From Mobilicoccus pelagius NBRC 104925 (GTDB taxonomy: Bacteria; Actinomycetota; Actinomycetes; Actinomycetales; Dermatophilaceae): 64,000 nucleotides of DNA. Positions within the stretch are counted from its first letter, which is position 1. Every line of letters begins with the position of its first letter. The position numbers were made by a program, and so were the translations under genes. The notes under the pieces were generated by a model, which worked only from the letters and a program-made list of their open reading frames with translations, was not told the DNA's origin and ran no database searches. The stretch is taken from contig NZ_BAFE01000053.1 in assembly GCF_000247995.1 (NCBI RefSeq), positions 1 to 64,000 of the forward strand, written 5' to 3'. This document shows, piece after piece, positions 7,978 to 16,323 of this stretch.

Positions 7978-9231
7978 ATGCCCGCCGACACCCCCACACC
8001 CGCACCACGGGGGGACCGTGGGCCCCACGCCCCCGAGGACCGGGCCACCGAGGCGCGCCGCCGACGCGCGTCCGGTGGCCGGGCGCTCAAGTCACGCCGA
8101 CTGAGACTCGCCCGCCTCGAGCAGCTCGAGCACTTCGGCCGCCCCACCCCCCGCCCCACGGGCGGTGCCTCCCGCCTCGCGTGGATCGACGCCGCCCGCG
8201 GACTCGCGATCGTCGCCGTCGTGCTCCTCCACGTGAGCATCGGCCACTACTACGCCCTGCCGCAGGCCGCCGACTGGGTCGTCCCCCGCTGGGACCGCAT
8301 CAACCAGGTCGTCGCCGTCATCCGCATGCCGCTGCTCTTCGTCGTCTCCGGCATGCTCGCCTCCGGCAAGATCCGCCGCGGCTTCGCCCACGGCAACGCG
8401 ATCCTCTCCGCGGTGACGAACTACTACCTGTACCTCGTGTGGCTCGCCGTGTACGGGTTCCTCTTCATCGCGTCCGGGCCCGTCGTCGTCCCGTTCCAAC
8501 CCGCGCGCGTGCAGGACTTCTTCATCCAGATCGTCGAGCCGCGCACCCCGCTGTGGTTCGTGTTCGGTCTCGCCGCCTACACGCTCGTCTTCACGGCGCT
8601 ACGCCGCGTCCCGCCGGGGATCGTCCTCGCCGGCTCCGCCGCCGTGAGCATCTGGGCCGGGATGACATGGACCGTCGAGTCGCCGCTGTGGACCCGGATC
8701 CTGCTCTACGTGTTCTACTTCGTCCTCGGCGTCCACGCGAAGCCGCTCATCCTCCGTCACGCCCGCTCGTGGTGGGTCCTCCTCGGGAGCGGCGTGCTCA
8801 CCGTCGCGTTCTTCCAGGCGTTCGGCCTCGCGACCCTCATGACGCCGAAGCCGCTCTCGTTCGGCGACTCCGTCCTCTCCCTCGTCCTCCAGCTCGCCGC
8901 GAGCGTCCTCGGCATCACCGCCTCTGCGCAGCTGTGCCGGTGGCGGCCATGGCGCGTCGTCGGTTCCTGGGTCGGACGCCGCACGCTCGGCATCTACGTC
9001 ATGCACGTGCCGGTCATCGTCGCGTGGCACTTCGCCGTCGAACTCGGCCCCCTCGCCGTCGTCGAGACCCTCACCGCGACCTCGCTGTGGTTCGACCTGC
9101 TCTACCCCGTGCTCCTCACCGCGTTCGTCGTCGTCGTGTGCGTCGGCATCGAGACACTCCTCGGCACGCTGCGCCTTGCCCACCTCTTCCGACTCCCCAG
9201 CCGACTCCGCCGCCGTCTCTACCGCCGGTGA
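7978..9231 (+). CDS. Acyltransferase 3 family membrane protein
   Basis: A 417-residue integral membrane O-acyltransferase-like protein. The first 60 residues are hydrophilic and Arg/Pro-rich. RLAWIDAARGLAIVAVVLLH (about 63-82) is the acyltransferase-3 entry motif, with the conserved ARG and H. About ten membrane helices follow, with RMPLLFVVSGML at about 118-129 and RTLGIYVMHVPV at about 338-349. It ends in a basic RLRRRLYRR tail. Such enzymes acetylate or acylate sugars, peptidoglycan or lipids; the substrate is unknown. ATG starts 13 nt after menB, so it is probably co-transcribed, though a link to menaquinone is not implied. Confidence 0.85.
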   Translation: MPADTPTPAPRGDRGPHAPEDRATEARRRRASGGRALKSRRLRLARLEQLEHFGRPTPRPTGGASRLAWIDAARGLAIVAVVLLHVSIGHYYALPQAADWVVPRWDRINQVVAVIRMPLLFVVSGMLASGKIRRGFAHGNAILSAVTNYYLYLVWLAVYGFLFIASGPVVVPFQPARVQDFFIQIVEPRTPLWFVFGLAAYTLVFTALRRVPPGIVLAGSAAVSIWAGMTWTVESPLWTRILLYVFYFVLGVHAKPLILRHARSWWVLLGSGVLTVAFFQAFGLATLMTPKPLSFGDSVLSLVLQLAASVLGITASAQLCRWRPWRVVGSWVGRRTLGIYVMHVPVIVAWHFAVELGPLAVVETLTATSLWFDLLYPVLLTAFVVVVCVGIETLLGTLRLAHLFRLPSRLRRRLYRR

Positions 9232-9365
9232 CCCACGCCGACGACCGGTGAGACGCGGCGCATGACGGAGCCGGAAGTGGCACGGGATGCGGGCGGGCGA
9301 CGCGGCCGGCATGCGACGACGGCCGCGCCGGGGCCGGGCCGGGGCCTCGGGACGGTGACGACACG

Positions 9366-9399
9366 ACGACGGCGCCGGTTCTCGCACCGGCGCCGTCGT
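9366..9399. terminator. Strong bidirectional terminator
   Basis: A perfect 14-bp stem (ACGACGGCGCCGGT/ACCGGCGCCGTCGT) with a 6-nt loop TCTCGC lies between the convergent acyltransferase and SDR genes, 7 nt from the SDR stop codon. Confidence 0.85.
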
Positions 9400-9406
9400 C
9401 ACGTCC

Positions 9407-10159
9407 TCACGCTTCGCGCAGCGGCCCGCGGTGGAGCTTGTACGGGGTGGCCTGGGCGACGGGCTTGACCGTCATCCGGTCGATGTTGACGTGGGCGGGC
9501 AGCGAGACGACCCAGCGGACGCACTCCGCGACGTCCTCCTCGGAGAGGGGGTGGTCGACGCCCTCGTAGACGGCCTTCGCCTTCTCCTCGTCCCCGCCGA
9601 ACCGGACGAGGGAGAACCCCTCGGACTCGACGAGACCCGGCGCGATGTCGCAGATGCGGATCGGTTCGCCGTTGAGCTCGAGGCGCAGCGCGTCGCTCGC
9701 GTACCGCTCGGCGGCCTTGACGCCGCAGTACCCGGCGCCCTTCTCGTACGCGCCGTCACCGGCCGTCGACGTGATCGTGACGATCGTGCCGCCGCCCGAC
9801 GCCCGCAGCGCCGGCAGCAGGGCCTTCGTCACCGCGACGGTGCCGAGGACGTTGACCTCGTACATCGCCCGCCACTTGTCGAGCGCCGCCTCCTCGACGG
9901 GCTCGAGACCGAACGCGCCACCCGCGTTGTTGACGAGCACCGCGACGTCGTCACCCGCCTCCTCCGCGAGCCGCGTGACGTCCTCGGCCTTCGTCACGTC
10001 GCACGTCACCGCGACGCCGCCGAACTCCTCCGCGATCCCGGCGAGCTTCTCGCCCCGCCGTGCCGCGAGGACGACCCGGTAGCCGTCCGCGGCGAGGGCC
10101 TGCGCCGTCGCCTTGCCGATACCGCTGCTCGCACCCGTCACCACTGCCGTCTTCGTCAT
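9407..10159 (-). CDS. SDR family oxidoreductase
   Basis: A 250-residue classical short-chain dehydrogenase/reductase. The NAD(P)-binding TGASSGIG lies at residues 8-15, RR at about 33-34 suggests NADP preference, NNAG is at about 78-81, the catalytic Ser lies in ITSTAGDG, and YCGVK supplies the Tyr and Lys. After the active site, IAPGLVESEGFSLVRFGGDEE resembles the NADP-dependent 3-hydroxy-acid dehydrogenase (YdfG) group. ATG at 10157-10159 starts right at the Rossmann fold; a further in-frame start at 10189 would add ten Arg-rich residues. It stands alone on the minus strand within the menaquinone gene region; the substrate is not known. Confidence 0.9.
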   Translation of the reverse strand: MTKTAVVTGASSGIGKATAQALAADGYRVVLAARRGEKLAGIAEEFGGVAVTCDVTKAEDVTRLAEEAGDDVAVLVNNAGGAFGLEPVEEAALDKWRAMYEVNVLGTVAVTKALLPALRASGGGTIVTITSTAGDGAYEKGAGYCGVKAAERYASDALRLELNGEPIRICDIAPGLVESEGFSLVRFGGDEEKAKAVYEGVDHPLSEEDVAECVRWVVSLPAHVNIDRMTVKPVAQATPYKLHRGPLREA

Positions 10160-10366
10160 GGCCCCATTCTCGCGCCGCCGCCTGCTCACCCACCGCCGCT
10201 CCCCGGTTTCCGGGGCCCTCCGTCATACAGCGGGGCAGGGGCGTCGCCCGACGCCCGCAGCGCACCCCTCTGACCTGCGCCGACGCAGAACATCTTCCCG
10301 CCACCACCCGCGCCGCCGACATCGCTGTACCGCGGAGGGGCCGAGGAGTCGGGGGGTGCCGCGCGC

Positions 10367-10372
10367 TACGGT
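10367..10372 (+). promoter_or_regulatory. -10 hexamer of leaderless menE
   Basis: TACGGT lies 6 nt before the GTG start (GCCCCG between); no Shine-Dalgarno is present. Confidence 0.52.
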
Positions 10373-10378
10373 GCCCCG

Positions 10379-11656
10379 GTGACGATCGCGCCCCTGGCCG
10401 TGCCCACCGACCCGACGGACCCGGAGCTGCTCGACCGGCTCGCGACCGCGGCCGCCGGAACGGGCCCCCTCCTGCTCCCCCACGCCGCCGATGCCCCGGC
10501 CCCGGTGGTCGAGGACGCCGACGTGGCCCACCTCGCCGCGCTCGGCGCCGACACCGGTGGCGGGATCGCCGTCGGCACCTCCGGGTCGACCGGCGCCGCG
10601 AAGCGCGCCGTGCTGCCGGCCACGGCGCTCGCCGCCTCGGCCGATGCGACCCACGCGCGCCTCGGCGGCCCCGGCCGCTGGCTGCTCACGCTGCCCGCCC
10701 ACCACGTCGCGGGCCTCCAGGTCGTACTCCGATCCCTCCGCGCAGGCGCCCCGCCCGTTCCCCTCCCCCCGGCCGACTCGTTCACCCCCGCGGTGTTCGC
10801 CGCGGGCGCCGAGGCGATGGCCGCGGCCACGAGCGCGCAGGAACGCCGCTACACCTCCCTCGTGCCGACGCAGGTGCGCCGCCTCCTGGCCGACGCCCGC
10901 GCCGTCGAGGCCGCCCGCGGGTTCGACGCGATCCTCGTCGGCGGATCCGCCTGCCCCGCCGACCTCCTCGAGGAGGCCGCGCGGGCGGGGCTGCGACTCG
11001 TCACGACGTACGGCATGAGCGAGACGTGCGGCGGATGCGTCTACGACGGGCGCCCCCTCGACGGCGCCCGCGTCCGCCTCGTCGAGGGGAGGATCCACCT
11101 CACCGGTCCGATGCTCGCCGCCGGATACCTCCGCCCCCCGGCCGAGTCGCCCTTCGTCGAGCTCGACGGCGAACGCTGGCTCCGCACCGACGACCTCGGC
11201 CGCCTCGACACCGACGGCGAAGGGCACGACGGCGAAGGGCACGACGGGCACGAGCGTCTCGTCGTCGAGGGCCGCGCGGACGACGTCGTCGTCACGGGCG
11301 GCCTCAAGGTGTGGCCCGCGCAGGTCGTCGCCGCCCTCGCCCCGGCCCTTCCCGCCGGGTGCGACGTCGCGGTCGTCGGCGTCCCCGACGCCGAGTGGGG
11401 TCAGCGGGTCGCCGCCCTCGTCGAGGCATCCGCCGGGCAGGAGAGCGCGGCGCGAGAGGCGCTCGACGCCCGTGCCCGGGAGGCCCTCCCCCGTCATGCG
11501 CGACCCCGACTCGTCCGGGTGGCCCCCGCCCTGCCGCGCGTCGCGCTCGGCAAGCCCGACCGGCGCCGGATCGCCGAGATCCTCGCCGCACCGGAGTGGG
11601 ATGATGGATCACCCACCGTGCCGGGCCTCCCGCAGGCCCACCCGAAGGAAGGATGA
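10379..11656 (+). CDS. menE: o-Succinylbenzoate-CoA ligase
   Basis: A 425-residue adenylate-forming (ANL) enzyme that activates o-succinylbenzoate with CoA, the step before MenB. AMP-binding P-loop GTSGSTGAAK is at about residues 65-74, ALPAHHV-type motif TLPAHHVAG at about 103-111, TTYGMSETCGG at about 209-219, RTDDLGRLD at about 266-274, and PRVALGKPDRR, with the catalytic Lys, at about 383-393. It is shorter than most ANL ligases, as MenE usually is. A 5-residue repeat EGHDG occurs in the loop after the RTDD motif. The GTG start is set by the promoter. PLDc_N and menA follow with 3 and 1 nt gaps, so the three form an operon. Confidence 0.95.
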   Translation: MTIAPLAVPTDPTDPELLDRLATAAAGTGPLLLPHAADAPAPVVEDADVAHLAALGADTGGGIAVGTSGSTGAAKRAVLPATALAASADATHARLGGPGRWLLTLPAHHVAGLQVVLRSLRAGAPPVPLPPADSFTPAVFAAGAEAMAAATSAQERRYTSLVPTQVRRLLADARAVEAARGFDAILVGGSACPADLLEEAARAGLRLVTTYGMSETCGGCVYDGRPLDGARVRLVEGRIHLTGPMLAAGYLRPPAESPFVELDGERWLRTDDLGRLDTDGEGHDGEGHDGHERLVVEGRADDVVVTGGLKVWPAQVVAALAPALPAGCDVAVVGVPDAEWGQRVAALVEASAGQESAAREALDARAREALPRHARPRLVRVAPALPRVALGKPDRRRIAEILAAPEWDDGSPTVPGLPQAHPKEG

Positions 11657-11659
11657 GGG

Positions 11660-11929
11660 TTGCTCCGCGTCGTCGCCGCCGTCGCGCTCCTCGTGTTCAC
11701 GGTCTACACGCTCGTCGACTGCGTGCAGACCGAGGACGAGCGCGTCAAGGGCCTGCCCAAGATCGTGTGGGTGTTCGTCATCCTCCTGTTCCCCCTCGCC
11801 GGAGGTCTCGGCTGGTGGTTCGGCGGCCGTGCCGCGGGCATGCCCCTGCCGATGCCGCCCCACCGTGCCCCCCGCCGTCGCGGGCCCATCGGGCCCGACG
11901 ACGACCCCGACTTCCTCGGACGGCTCTGA
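11660..11929 (+). CDS. PLDc N-terminal domain membrane protein
   Basis: An 89-residue protein with two membrane helices (about 1-20 and 36-55) joined by a loop containing VDCVQTEDERVKGLPKIVW. This is the pattern of the phospholipase D N-terminal membrane domain (PF13396), here without any nuclease or phospholipase domain. The C-terminus is proline/arginine-rich. The apparent start is TTG, preceded by AAGGAAGGATG that overlaps the menE stop region. Function unknown; it is common in actinobacteria as a stand-alone protein and is probably co-transcribed with menE and menA. Confidence 0.82.
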   Translation: MLRVVAAVALLVFTVYTLVDCVQTEDERVKGLPKIVWVFVILLFPLAGGLGWWFGGRAAGMPLPMPPHRAPRRRGPIGPDDDPDFLGRL

Positions 11930-11930
11930 C

Positions 11931-12821
11931 ATGGCGACCCTCCACGAATGGATCGAGGGTGCCCGCCCGCGCACCCTGCCCGCCGCCCTCGCCCCCGTCC
12001 TCCTCGGCACGGCCTGCGCCTACGCCGTCGACGCCGGCCACCTCGGCCGCGCCGCCCTCGCGCTCGTCGTCGCGCTCGCGCTCCAGGTGGGCGTCAACTA
12101 CGCGAACGACTACTCCGACGGCATCCGCGGCACCGACGAGAACCGCACCGGCCCCGTCCGTCTCGTCGGCCAGGGCCTCGCCCCCGCCGCACACGTCAAG
12201 CGGGCCGCGTTCGCCTCGTTCGGCGTCGCCGCTCTCGCCGGACTCCTCCTCGTCGCGCTGTGCGGCGCGTGGTGGCTCCTCCTCGTCGGCGCCGTGTCCG
12301 TCGTCGCCGCGTGGTTCTACACCGGCGGGCGACGCCCCTACGGCTACCTCGGGCTCGGCGAGATCTTCGTCTTCGTCTTCTTCGGCCTCGTCGCCACGCT
12401 GGGCACGACGTACACCCAGGCCGACACGACGACCCTCGCCTCGTGGGCCGCGGCCACCGGCGTCGGTCTGCTCTCGTGCGCGATCCTCATGGTGAACAAC
12501 GTCCGCGACATCCCCACCGACGGCCCGGCGGGAAAGCGCACCCTCGCCGTCCGTCTCGGCGAGCGACGTGCCCGACTCACGTACGTCGGGATGCTCGTCG
12601 CCGCGTTCGTCGCCTGCGCCGTCGCCGCAGTGCAGCACCCGGGAGCCCTCGTCGGTCTCCTCGTCGCACCGCTCGCCGTGCGCCCCTGCAAGGACATGCT
12701 CGGCGGCGCCACCGGTCGCGGCCTCATCCCCGCGCTCGGTGCGACCGGCAAGCTCACGCTCGCATACGCCGTCGCCGTCGCCGTCGGGATCGGCGTCGTC
12801 GTGTTCCCCACGATGTCCTGA
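11931..12821 (+). CDS. menA: 1,4-dihydroxy-2-naphthoate polyprenyltransferase
   Basis: A 296-residue UbiA-superfamily membrane prenyltransferase that attaches the isoprenoid chain to dihydroxynaphthoate, giving demethylmenaquinone. ARPRTLPAALAPVLLGTA at about 9-26 is the MenA N-terminal signature. NDYSDGIRGTD (about 60-70) is the first Asp-rich motif that binds prenyl diphosphate through magnesium, and DIPTDGPAGKRTLAVRLG (about 192-209) is the second. Eight to nine membrane helices. The ATG lies 1 nt after the previous stop. A strong terminator follows. With menB and menE this gives the later membrane-side steps; other men genes are not in the window. Confidence 0.96.
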   Translation: MATLHEWIEGARPRTLPAALAPVLLGTACAYAVDAGHLGRAALALVVALALQVGVNYANDYSDGIRGTDENRTGPVRLVGQGLAPAAHVKRAAFASFGVAALAGLLLVALCGAWWLLLVGAVSVVAAWFYTGGRRPYGYLGLGEIFVFVFFGLVATLGTTYTQADTTTLASWAAATGVGLLSCAILMVNNVRDIPTDGPAGKRTLAVRLGERRARLTYVGMLVAAFVACAVAAVQHPGALVGLLVAPLAVRPCKDMLGGATGRGLIPALGATGKLTLAYAVAVAVGIGVVVFPTMS

Positions 12822-12851
12822 CCGCGCCGCCCCGACCTCACCCGCACACGA

Positions 12852-12889
12852 ACGAGGCCGCTGCCCGGAGCTCCGGGCAGCGGCCTCGT
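12852..12889. terminator. Strong bidirectional terminator after menA
   Basis: A perfect 19-bp inverted repeat with ACGAGGCCGCTGCCCGG on the left arm (AGCT at the tip) separates menA from the convergent cytochrome c biogenesis operon. A TCGTCGTT tail follows on the plus strand. Confidence 0.88.
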
Positions 12890-12937
12890 CGTCGTTCGAC
12901 GGGTGTGGTGTCGACGCGTGGGTCGACGGGGGTGCGG

Positions 12938-13255
12938 TCAGCGGAAGGCCTGGTCCTCGACGTCCTCGTCGGTGACGGCGTCGGCGTGCCGGCGGCGACC
13001 GCGGGTGGGCGCGGGCTCGGCCGGGGCGGCCTCCTCGAGCGGGGCCTCACCGCGGCGGCGGGCGGAACGCTCGACGATCTCCGCGCTCATCCTGTCGCGC
13101 ATGCCACTGAGGGCGAAGACGGAGATGAGCATCGAGACGGTCGCCGCGACGAGGAGGAGCACGAGGAGGTTCTCCAAGCCCATGAGCCGGAAGAGCCCGA
13201 GGCAGCCGAGGAAGATGAGGATGCGGGCGAGCGAGTAACGAACGGTGTACGACAT
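12938..13255 (-). CDS. DUF4229 membrane protein
   Basis: A 105-residue protein with MSYTVRYSLARILIFLGC at the N-terminus, two membrane helices (about 8-24 and 29-48), then FALSGMRDRMSAEIVERS and a charged, Glu/Pro/Arg-rich tail. This matches the actinobacterial DUF4229 family. Its ATG overlaps the ccsB stop (ATGA), so it is the last, translationally coupled gene of the ccdA-resB-ccsB operon. A role in c-type cytochrome maturation is suggested only by position. Confidence 0.82.
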   Translation of the reverse strand: MSYTVRYSLARILIFLGCLGLFRLMGLENLLVLLLVAATVSMLISVFALSGMRDRMSAEIVERSARRRGEAPLEEAAPAEPAPTRGRRRHADAVTDEDVEDQAFR

Positions 13256-14361
13256 CAGAGTCCCGAGTAGGAGTGGAGTCCGGAGAAGAAGAAGTTGACG
13301 ACGGTGGTGTTGAGGAGGATCGCGACGTAGCCGGCGATCGCGATGACGTTCGACGTGCGTCGCTTCCATCCGCTCGTCGCGCGCGCGTGGAGGTAGGCGG
13401 CGTAGAGCACCCAGATGACGAAGGTCCACACCTCCTTGGGGTCCCAGCTCCAGTAGGTACCCCACGCCTTCTGGCCCCAGATGGCGCCCGCGATGATCGT
13501 GAAGGTCCACAGCGGGAACGCGGCGACGTTGAGCGAGTAGGCGATACGGTCGAGCCGGGCCGCGCCGGGGAGGGCGTCGAGGAGCGTGCCGAGGCGGGAC
13601 GTCGACGGCGCGCGACCCTCGGCCCGCTGCCGTTCCCGACGCTCGACGCCGAGCTGGACGAGGAGGATGCAGAACGCGACGGTGAAGATGCCGATGGAGA
13701 TGATCGCGATCGGCACGTGGATGGCGATCCAGTAGCTCTGCAGGGCCGGCGCGAGCTCGGCCGCGGGCACGTACCAGGCGACGAGCGCGAGGCCGAGGAC
13801 GGAGAGCACCGGGACGACCACGAACAGCCCGAGCCACCGCAGCGGGCGGCGCTGGGCGAGCACGAGGTAGGTGAGGAGCGTCGCCGTGGCGCCGGCGACG
13901 GCGAACTCGAAGAGGTTGGCGACGGGCACACGCGAGACGGAGAGCCCGCGGAGCGCCAGCGACACGACGAGGAACAACGCGCCGAGCCAACTCAGGGACA
14001 TCCCGAGGCTGCCCGAGGCGGGCTCGCGGCGATCGCCCTCGGCCACCGCACTCGCGGGCGTCGTGGCCACGTCCTCCCGACCGTGGCCACCGGTGGTGAC
14101 GCCGGTGGTGGAGTCGCCGGTGGTGGAGTCGCTGGTGGTGGAGTCGCCGGTCACGGCGTCGCCGCGGGCCGCACCCGCGGTGACGAGCACAGGCGAGTCC
14201 GTGTGGGTGCGTGCCGCCTCCGACTCGGAGACCCGTCGGGCCTCCCGCCCGGAGGCGAGGCGGGCGAGATACAGCGTGAAGGCCGTCATCGCGCAGGCGA
14301 GCGCCGCCATCGCCACGTAGAGGGCATAGGTCGCGAGCTGGGCCATCTGGATGGAAGTCAT
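13255..14361 (-). CDS. ccsB: Cytochrome c biogenesis protein CcsB (CcsA/ResC)
   Basis: A 368-residue heme handling protein of the system II cytochrome c synthase. The core holds about seven to eight membrane helices. The tryptophan-rich WGTYWSWDPKEVW motif, which binds exported heme, lies at about residues 299-311, and conserved histidines occur at IHVPIA (about 219) and near the end (LHSYSGL). Between the first helix and the core is an unusual low-complexity linker (about residues 65-90) rich in Thr, Ser, Asp and Gly, encoded by 15-bp repeats. Its start overlaps the resB stop by 4 nt, so CcsB and ResB are coupled and likely form the synthase complex. Confidence 0.94.
   Translation of the reverse strand: MTSIQMAQLATYALYVAMAALACAMTAFTLYLARLASGREARRVSESEAARTHTDSPVLVTAGAARGDAVTGDSTTSDSTTGDSTTGVTTGGHGREDVATTPASAVAEGDRREPASGSLGMSLSWLGALFLVVSLALRGLSVSRVPVANLFEFAVAGATATLLTYLVLAQRRPLRWLGLFVVVPVLSVLGLALVAWYVPAAELAPALQSYWIAIHVPIAIISIGIFTVAFCILLVQLGVERRERQRAEGRAPSTSRLGTLLDALPGAARLDRIAYSLNVAAFPLWTFTIIAGAIWGQKAWGTYWSWDPKEVWTFVIWVLYAAYLHARATSGWKRRTSNVIAIAGYVAILLNTTVVNFFFSGLHSYSGL
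14101..14145 (-). repeat. 15-bp tandem repeat in ccsB
   Basis: Three head-to-tail 15-bp units GCCGGTGGTGGAGTC (the third has one T for C) encode repeated DSTTG/DSTTS pentapeptides in the CcsB linker. Being a multiple of three, copy number changes would keep the frame. Confidence 0.85.
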
Positions 14362-16211
14362 GAACGGTCCGTCCCCTCGGTCGAGTCGATGATAGTCGTG
14401 TCGCCGAGGCGTTCGGCGAGGTCCTCGGCGAGATCCCGCAACGTGCCGGGGAGTCCGGCGTCGTCACGGCGGGTGAGTCCGGCGAGGACGACCTGGGTGC
14501 GCGGCCCTGCCACGGTGCCGGGGTCGGCGGTAGCCGTCGGGTCCGTGCCCGGCGTGGGCGGCGCGCCTGTCGTCACCGCGGGGGCGCCCTCGCGTCGTGC
14601 CCGGAGGAACACGCGGCGTCGCGGCACGACGAGCGAGGCGAGCAGGCCGAGGAGCATGACGACCGACGAGCCGAGGGCGAGGCCCTTGACCGGGTCGTAG
14701 CGGGTCGAGACGCCGGCCCAGCGGTCGACGGCGGAGAGCTCGACGCTCCCCCGCCCGCCCGGCAGGGTCGCCTTCTCGCCCGGCCGCAACCGGAGGGTGA
14801 GGGGCGCACCGGAGGCGTCCTTCACCGGGTCGAGGCCGCGAGTGTCGAGGCGGTACACCGACTGGGGTTCCGAGTCGGGGAAGAGTGTGCCCTCGTGGAC
14901 GGCGAGGACGAGCATCGGGTCGTTGAGCCCGGGGAAGCCGGACTCGAGGTTCCCGGCGACGCCGGAGCCGCTGCCCTCGCCGACCTCGACGACGGTGGGG
15001 AGGAAGACGCCGGAGAACCCGAGCTGCTTCGGCGAGGCTGCGGGCACCTTGATCGCGCCGCTGGAGCGGTAGTTGCCGTCGTCGGGGAGGAACGGGGTGG
15101 CCTGCCGGTAGAGGACCCGGCCGCCCGCGTCGCGCACGGTGACGACCGGCGCGTACCCGTTGCCGAGGAGGTAGACCTCCGCGCCGGAGAACTCGAGGGG
15201 GTGGTTGACGGCGAGGGTGTCGGTGCGGGGGGCGCCGCCCGGGGTGTCGCGCACGGTCGTCTCGACGCGGAACTCGCGCGGGGCGCCGAGCTGGCCGGTG
15301 CCGATCTCGTCCTCGAACCGGGCGACCATCGAGTCGAGCGTGACGACGAACGGCTGCATCCGGTCCGCGTCGACGAGCGGGCCGCCGGAGAACGTGTGGT
15401 AGGCGGCGCGGTTGTTGGCGAAGCTCTCGCCGATGGGGACGATGCGGTCGCCCTTCCAGCCGACGAGGTAGCCCGCGGCGAGGGAGAGGATGACGGCGAC
15501 CACGCCGTAGTGGAACAGGAGGTTGCCCGCCTCGCGGAGGTAGCCCGTCTCGGCGGCGACCTCGGCGACCTCTCCCCCGGCGCGTGCCGGCCGGTCGTCG
15601 GCGCGGCGGAGGCGGTACCGGCGGTGGCGCAGGAGCGCGCGGGCGGCGTCCTCGACCTCCGCAGGACTCGCGGAGGTCTCGAGGCGCAGGCTCGTGCCGA
15701 GGCGTTCGGGCCGGCGGGGCACGGCGGGCGGCGGCCCGGTGAGGGTGCGTCGGTAGGTCGCGGTGCGCGGGAGGATGCAGCCGACGAGCGAGATGACGAG
15801 CAGCAGGTAGATCGCCGAGAACCACGGCGAGGTGTAGACGCCGAAGAACCCGAGGGTGTCGAGGATCGGGCCCGCGACGGGGTGCTTGCCGATGAACGTG
15901 TCGACGGCGGTGACGTCGATGTTGCGCTGCGGGAACACCGAGCCGGGGATCGCCGCGAGCGCGACGAGCAGGAGGAGGAGCAGCGCGGTGCGCATGCTCG
16001 TGAGCTGCCGCCAGAGGAACCTCACCCAGCCGCGGAACCCGAGGCGGGGGCCGCGGAGCGGGCCCGCGACGCCGGGGTCGTCGGGGAGGGAGTCGAGGGT
16101 CGTCGGCGAGTCGGGGGTGTCGTCGAGGCCGACGGCGGAGTGGCGCGCCGCCGGGGTCCGGGGCTCCGGTCCCGTACTCGCGGGGTCCTCCGGCGTCGAT
16201 GCGGGTGTCAC
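14358..16211 (-). CDS. resB: Cytochrome c biogenesis protein ResB
   Basis: A 617-residue ResB protein, the partner of CcsB in apocytochrome presentation and heme ligation outside the membrane. A 65-residue disordered N-terminus precedes four membrane helices: LLLLLLVALAAIPGS (about 76-90), SAIYLLLVISLVGCILP (about 132-148), VVAVILSLAAGYLVG (about 237-251) and one near 535-553 (SSVVMLLGLLASLVV). The large region between helices 3 and 4 is the periplasm-side domain. WRQLTSMRTALLLLLL is the usual ResB entry. The C-terminal tail is disordered. A 112-bp gap separates it from ccdA upstream. Confidence 0.94.
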   Translation of the reverse strand: MTPASTPEDPASTGPEPRTPAARHSAVGLDDTPDSPTTLDSLPDDPGVAGPLRGPRLGFRGWVRFLWRQLTSMRTALLLLLLVALAAIPGSVFPQRNIDVTAVDTFIGKHPVAGPILDTLGFFGVYTSPWFSAIYLLLVISLVGCILPRTATYRRTLTGPPPAVPRRPERLGTSLRLETSASPAEVEDAARALLRHRRYRLRRADDRPARAGGEVAEVAAETGYLREAGNLLFHYGVVAVILSLAAGYLVGWKGDRIVPIGESFANNRAAYHTFSGGPLVDADRMQPFVVTLDSMVARFEDEIGTGQLGAPREFRVETTVRDTPGGAPRTDTLAVNHPLEFSGAEVYLLGNGYAPVVTVRDAGGRVLYRQATPFLPDDGNYRSSGAIKVPAASPKQLGFSGVFLPTVVEVGEGSGSGVAGNLESGFPGLNDPMLVLAVHEGTLFPDSEPQSVYRLDTRGLDPVKDASGAPLTLRLRPGEKATLPGGRGSVELSAVDRWAGVSTRYDPVKGLALGSSVVMLLGLLASLVVPRRRVFLRARREGAPAVTTGAPPTPGTDPTATADPGTVAGPRTQVVLAGLTRRDDAGLPGTLRDLAEDLAERLGDTTIIDSTEGTDRS

Positions 16212-16323
16212 CGCGTCCTCCTCGTGGTCGGGGTGCGTCGGGTGGGGGTGGCCTCGTCCGGGTGCGTGCCCAGGTGGGCGTTCCGGTGGGCGTCGTCGGG
16301 GACGGGCGGGGTCGGGAGGGGTC

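Noticed and set aside
4436-8104. Very long open frame on the plus strand (over 1200 codons)
   Set aside because: It runs antisense to cstA and through menB out of frame; the translation is Arg/Glu/Asp-rich without any motif. High GC makes such shadow frames common.
10160-10378. Coding frame between the SDR gene and menE
   Set aside because: Open frames exist on both strands but none has a start with a ribosome-binding site or any family pattern; treated as divergent promoter space.
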